This document shows positions 21,016 to 22,640 of a stretch of 22,640 nucleotides of DNA, in pieces. Each line of letters opens with the position of its first letter. Within the stretch, counting starts at the first letter, position 1. Under the pieces are notes generated by a model. That model searched no databases. It was not told the DNA's origin and was given only the letters and a program-made list of their open reading frames with translations. Made by a program: the position numbers and the translations under genes. The stretch lies in the NCBI GenBank assembly GCA_014859755.1, contig JACUTO010000007.1:1-22640 (forward strand), given 5' to 3'. This DNA comes from Candidatus Bathyarchaeota archaeon. GTDB taxonomy: Archaea; Thermoproteota; Bathyarchaeia; Bathyarchaeales; Bathyarchaeaceae.

Positions 21016-21047
21016 GTTAGGTTTACATCTCGGTTTAAATTCTCGGT
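21005..21047 (+). repeat. tRNA-acceptor-like repeat copy (second copy of R1 type)
   Basis: Matches 19925-19967 at 34 of 43 positions, exactly 1080 bp to the right. The outer arms GCCGGGG and TCTCGGT still pair when G-U pairs are allowed, although two bases of the right arm differ from R1. That pattern is what selection on an RNA hairpin would leave, but two copies are too few for proof. Confidence 0.6.
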
Positions 21048-21485
21048 GAATTTTATAAACAATGTGGAGGGAGACCTCTTTCAATCAGAAACTTCTGGCA
21101 TGCTTGAAATCGCAACTAGATAAGTGGGAGTTCAAATTTCTTCCCGGGTCACCGGGTTCTAAAATCTGACGCTAGTATGATATCGTCTGCGGTTGAAGCA
21201 ACTTGATTAGGTTTATTTGCTGGATCAGAGGCTGAATGATGTTTGGAATCTGTTGTGTCAGCAGGCGTGGAACGGTTCCAGGATGAACTTCGGTACATTG
21301 TTGGGACGGTGCTGTTAATGGTTGAGGGCACGCCATGCTCGATAAGGACGGTCCTATGAGAACGCTTGCGAGATACTCGTTTAAGCCCATGTTAATTCAT
21401 ACGCCAAAATCCTAGCGAAGCTTTTTAACTACTGTAGGAGAGGCAAAAACTTTTAGTATTCAGTACAAGGAGGCATACGGGACAA

Positions 21486-22058
21486 ATGTTAGATGCAGAG
21501 TTTGAATGCCGGAAATGCGGAAAGGTGGTTTCGTATAAGCAATACGAATTAGATCGCTTTTGTCCACACTGTGGGACATTCCTACGTCCGCGCCGCCAAC
21601 CGAAGTATTGGGTATTTCAATTCAATCCTGCAATATATGGATGGTTTGATTGGATAAAAGAAAACAAAAAAACCGAACAATGGTTAACAAGCCAGCATGC
21701 CAGATACATTCGCGAGGGAGATAAGGTAGCTATATGGGCTTCTGGAAATAAGGCGGGAGTCTACGCCATAGGCGAAATTGTGGCAAATCCAAGGAAAAGA
21801 CCGCTCAACCCTGAACAAGAGAAATACTGGACAAACAAAGCAGATGTCTATAAATTCCTAGAGAAAAATAGCGTTATAATAAAATACCTGAAAGTAATCA
21901 TCGATAGACCTCTTCTTGAAGATAATTGTAGCAGAGATCCTATACTCTCAGCTATGGAAATTCTAAAACAATCTCAAGGCACAAACTTCCCGTTGACAAA
22001 AGAGCAGTGGAATAGAATTTTAGAACTGATAGATGAAAAACACCAAATTAATGAATAA
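21486..22058 (+). CDS. Zinc-ribbon/EVE domain protein
   Basis: A 190-residue protein of two parts. Residues 1-34 form a small zinc ribbon with Cys8, Cys11 (CRKC) and Cys26, Cys29 (CPHC). Residues 40-185 match the EVE fold of the PUA superfamily: KYWVFQFNPAIYGWFDWI, the REGDKVAIWASGNKAGVYAIGEIV core, KYLKVIIDRPLLEDN, and a C-terminal helix pair ending QGTNFPLTKEQWNRILELI. EVE domains bind modified bases in DNA or RNA in an aromatic pocket and are often attached to restriction or defence modules, but no nuclease partner is present here. AAGGAGG at 21467-21473 is 12 nt from ATG 21486, longer than usual. It stands alone between repeats R2 and R3 and is a candidate for a horizontally gained gene. 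Confidence 0.8.
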   Translation: MLDAEFECRKCGKVVSYKQYELDRFCPHCGTFLRPRRQPKYWVFQFNPAIYGWFDWIKENKKTEQWLTSQHARYIREGDKVAIWASGNKAGVYAIGEIVANPRKRPLNPEQEKYWTNKADVYKFLEKNSVIIKYLKVIIDRPLLEDNCSRDPILSAMEILKQSQGTNFPLTKEQWNRILELIDEKHQINE

Positions 22059-22124
22059 CCCACAAAAGGTATATACATGGGCATCAACATGAAAGCCATT
22101 TTTGAAAAATCAACCTTTAATAAG

Positions 22125-22197
22125 TGGGCCGGGCGGACTTAACCGACGAACCCTCTACATGTCAAGTAGATGTCCTACCATGCTAGATGACCGGCCC
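22125..22197 (-). tRNA. tRNA-Val(GAC), degenerate-looking
   Basis: The minus strand folds as a class I tRNA. The 5' acceptor strand is GGGCCGG, and the anticodon stem TCTAC/GTAGA encloses loop TTGACAT with anticodon GAC (22161-22163). The 3' end is CGGCCC plus discriminator A; CCA is not encoded. Several features are poor. The T loop reads TTAAGT, six bases and lacking the invariant C56. The T stem has a T-C mismatch (GTCGG/CCGCC). Position 10-25 is A-C, and only six acceptor pairs form if the T stem is kept. It is either a working but odd tRNA or a decaying copy. Confidence 0.6.
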
Positions 22198-22432
22198 GTT
22201 TTCGGCTTCCATTCTTCTAGTTCCATTACTGATTCCCAGAAGTCGGGGCACATGAAAGAGTCCGGTGATTTCGCGTTCTTCTTCACAGAAGAGAAGCTCT
22301 ATGCATGTCTCAGTACAAGTCGTAATCTCTCAAGATGTCTTTTCCGCAATCTACATATTTTATCATTTTATGTTCACGTTTCATAACTGTTTATTATTCC
22401 GTTAGATTATGTCTCCTTGTACGCGCCACTAA
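22198..22432. other. Intergenic stretch between the two tRNA genes
   Basis: A 235-bp stretch with no convincing gene. On the minus strand a 24-codon frame (22310-22384) and a second 43-codon frame (22155-22286, running into the tRNA-Val) have protein-like composition, but they are out of register and short. They could be pieces of a decayed gene. Confidence 0.4.
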
Positions 22433-22468
22433 GAATTTAAACTCAGTTCGTATAGTTTGGCGCCGGGG
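22433..22468 (+). repeat. Copy R3: tRNA-Ser 3' end and flank
   Basis: The tRNA-Ser copy of the 36-nt repeat found at 20980-21015. It comprises the 3' acceptor strand and CCA of tRNA-Ser (22458-22468) and 25 bases beyond it. Integrases commonly recombine at tRNA 3' ends, so this is a plausible attachment-site remnant, but the integrase gene is not in the window. Confidence 0.55.
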
Positions 22469-22568
22469 AAGGGATTTGAACCCTTGAGGCGCAAAGCGCC
22501 ACCGGCTGTCTTCTGGACCCCATATCATACATCTCGAGGCCGGCACATTACCGCTCTGTCACCCCGGC
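22461..22568 (-). tRNA. tRNA-Ser(CGA) with a 25-nt intron; CCA encoded at 22458-22460
   Basis: A class II tRNA on the minus strand. The acceptor is GCCGGGG/CCCCGGC with discriminator G and an encoded CCA. The D stem is ACA/TGT with the AGCGGTAA loop. The anticodon stem is CCGGC/GCCGG with loop CT-CGA-GA, and the anticodon CGA is at 22534-22536. The long variable arm is GGCGC-TTT-GCGCC and the T arm is AGGGTTCAAATCCCT. Between G37 and A38 the loop is interrupted by 25 extra bases (22508-22532), the standard archaeal intron position. Discriminator G and the long arm fit serine rather than leucine. All stems are intact, so it should be functional after splicing. Confidence 0.93.
22508..22532 (-). 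other. Intron of tRNA-Ser(CGA)
   Basis: 25 nt inserted after position 37 of the tRNA, the canonical site for introns removed by the archaeal splicing endonuclease at a bulge-helix-bulge. Boundaries are set by restoring the CCGGC/GCCGG anticodon stem and a seven-base loop. They could shift by one or two bases because A residues flank both ends. Confidence 0.8.
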
Positions 22569-22592
22569 GCCTAATTTTGTTAGAGCCTGTTG

Positions 22593-22604
22593 CCATTAAT
22601 AAAG
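22593..22604 (-). promoter_or_regulatory. TATA box of tRNA-Ser
   Basis: CTTTATTAATG on the minus strand, centred about 31 nt before the tRNA 5' end. The predicted transcription start lies a few bases upstream of the mature end. Position and sequence agree with archaeal tRNA promoters. Confidence 0.5.
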
Positions 22605-22640
22605 TGCTCTCACCAGAATTGCGCATCAGCCTGCATTTGG

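Larger units (their letters stand above)
20877..21485. other. 609-bp stretch without a convincing gene
   Basis: No reading frame here looks like a conserved protein. It holds repeat copy R2 (20980-21047), a T-arm-like fragment near 21126-21155 followed by a CCCGG-GTCA-CCGGG inverted repeat, and two short overlapping minus-strand frames (21149-21331 and 21172-21390) with unremarkable composition and no clear ribosome site. The last part (about 21465-21485) holds the AAGGAGG site of the EVE gene. It may be the remains of former genes or tRNA fragments. Confidence 0.6.

Noticed and set aside
19925..21047. CRISPR-like array formed by the repeats
   Set aside because: There are only two or three diverged copies spaced by more than 1 kb with whole genes between them, and no cas genes. 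This is not an array.
21172..21390. 72-codon minus-strand frame beginning MGLNEYLASV
   Set aside because: It has no clear ribosome site, no recognisable domain, and overlaps a second frame of similar length. It is most likely chance or decayed sequence.
22155..22384. Possible frameshifted gene on the minus strand (24-codon and 43-codon pieces)
   Set aside because: The pieces are short, in different frames, and the second runs into the tRNA-Val gene. Protein-like composition alone is not enough to call a pseudogene.

Overview
The window is archaeal chromosomal DNA. It carries the archaeal forms of the information-processing machinery: DNA primase large subunit, PCNA, transcription factor S, RNA polymerase subunits Rpo4 and Rpo11, exosome Csl4, L10e, L21e, SRP54, Pus10, Dph2, Nob1, and the deoxyhypusine synthase/IF-5A pair. 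Strong Shine-Dalgarno sites, moderate base composition, many TTG/GTG starts and an intron-containing tRNA-Ser fit a TACK-type lineage, with Bathyarchaeia my best guess. That placement is inference from family resemblance and was not tested.

Layout. 1-2940 (minus): DUF99 -> tfs -> pcna -> priL, with priL running off the left edge. 3013-3387 (plus): a lone RNase III-fold protein. 3419-5909 (minus): dph2 -> METTL5-like methyltransferase -> csl4 -> rpo11, tightly overlapping. 5977-8964 (minus): L10e -> PEP synthase. 9080-14948 (minus): srp54 -> pus10 -> L21e -> rpo4 -> DUF655 -> ksgA/dim1 -> GNAT -> dCTP deaminase-like. 15053-16258 (plus): PAC2 -> small heat-shock protein. 16349-17777 (minus): IF-5A and its modifying enzyme deoxyhypusine synthase. 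17951-19904 (plus): NAD kinase -> nob1 -> pyruvate-kinase-C-terminal-like protein.

From about 19.9 kb to the right end the character changes. Genes are sparse and there is a 609-bp stretch without a convincing gene. The cargo is a GNAT/thioredoxin-like fusion and a zinc-ribbon-EVE protein. Two tRNA genes (a degenerate-looking tRNA-Val and an intron-containing tRNA-Ser) sit at the right side. Copies of a tRNA-Ser acceptor-end repeat occur at about 19925, 20980-21047 and 22433-22468 and bracket the two cargo genes. I read this as a small accessory region beside a tRNA-Ser gene, possibly built up by integration at the tRNA 3' end. No integrase or other mobility gene is visible.

The main functional themes are replication and transcription (PriL, PCNA, TFS, Rpo4, Rpo11), ribosome and translation maturation (Dph2, METTL5-like, KsgA, Pus10, Nob1, DHS/IF-5A, L10e, L21e), RNA decay (Csl4) and protein targeting or quality control (SRP54, PAC2, Hsp20).

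The most unusual observation is start-codon use. Nob1 can only be full length if it starts at CTG. NAD kinase just upstream has its ribosome site placed for a CTG start. priL has its ribosome site placed over a GTA triplet, with no ATG/GTG/TTG available for its conserved N-terminus. I found no CRISPR array, insertion sequence or clear new defence operon.
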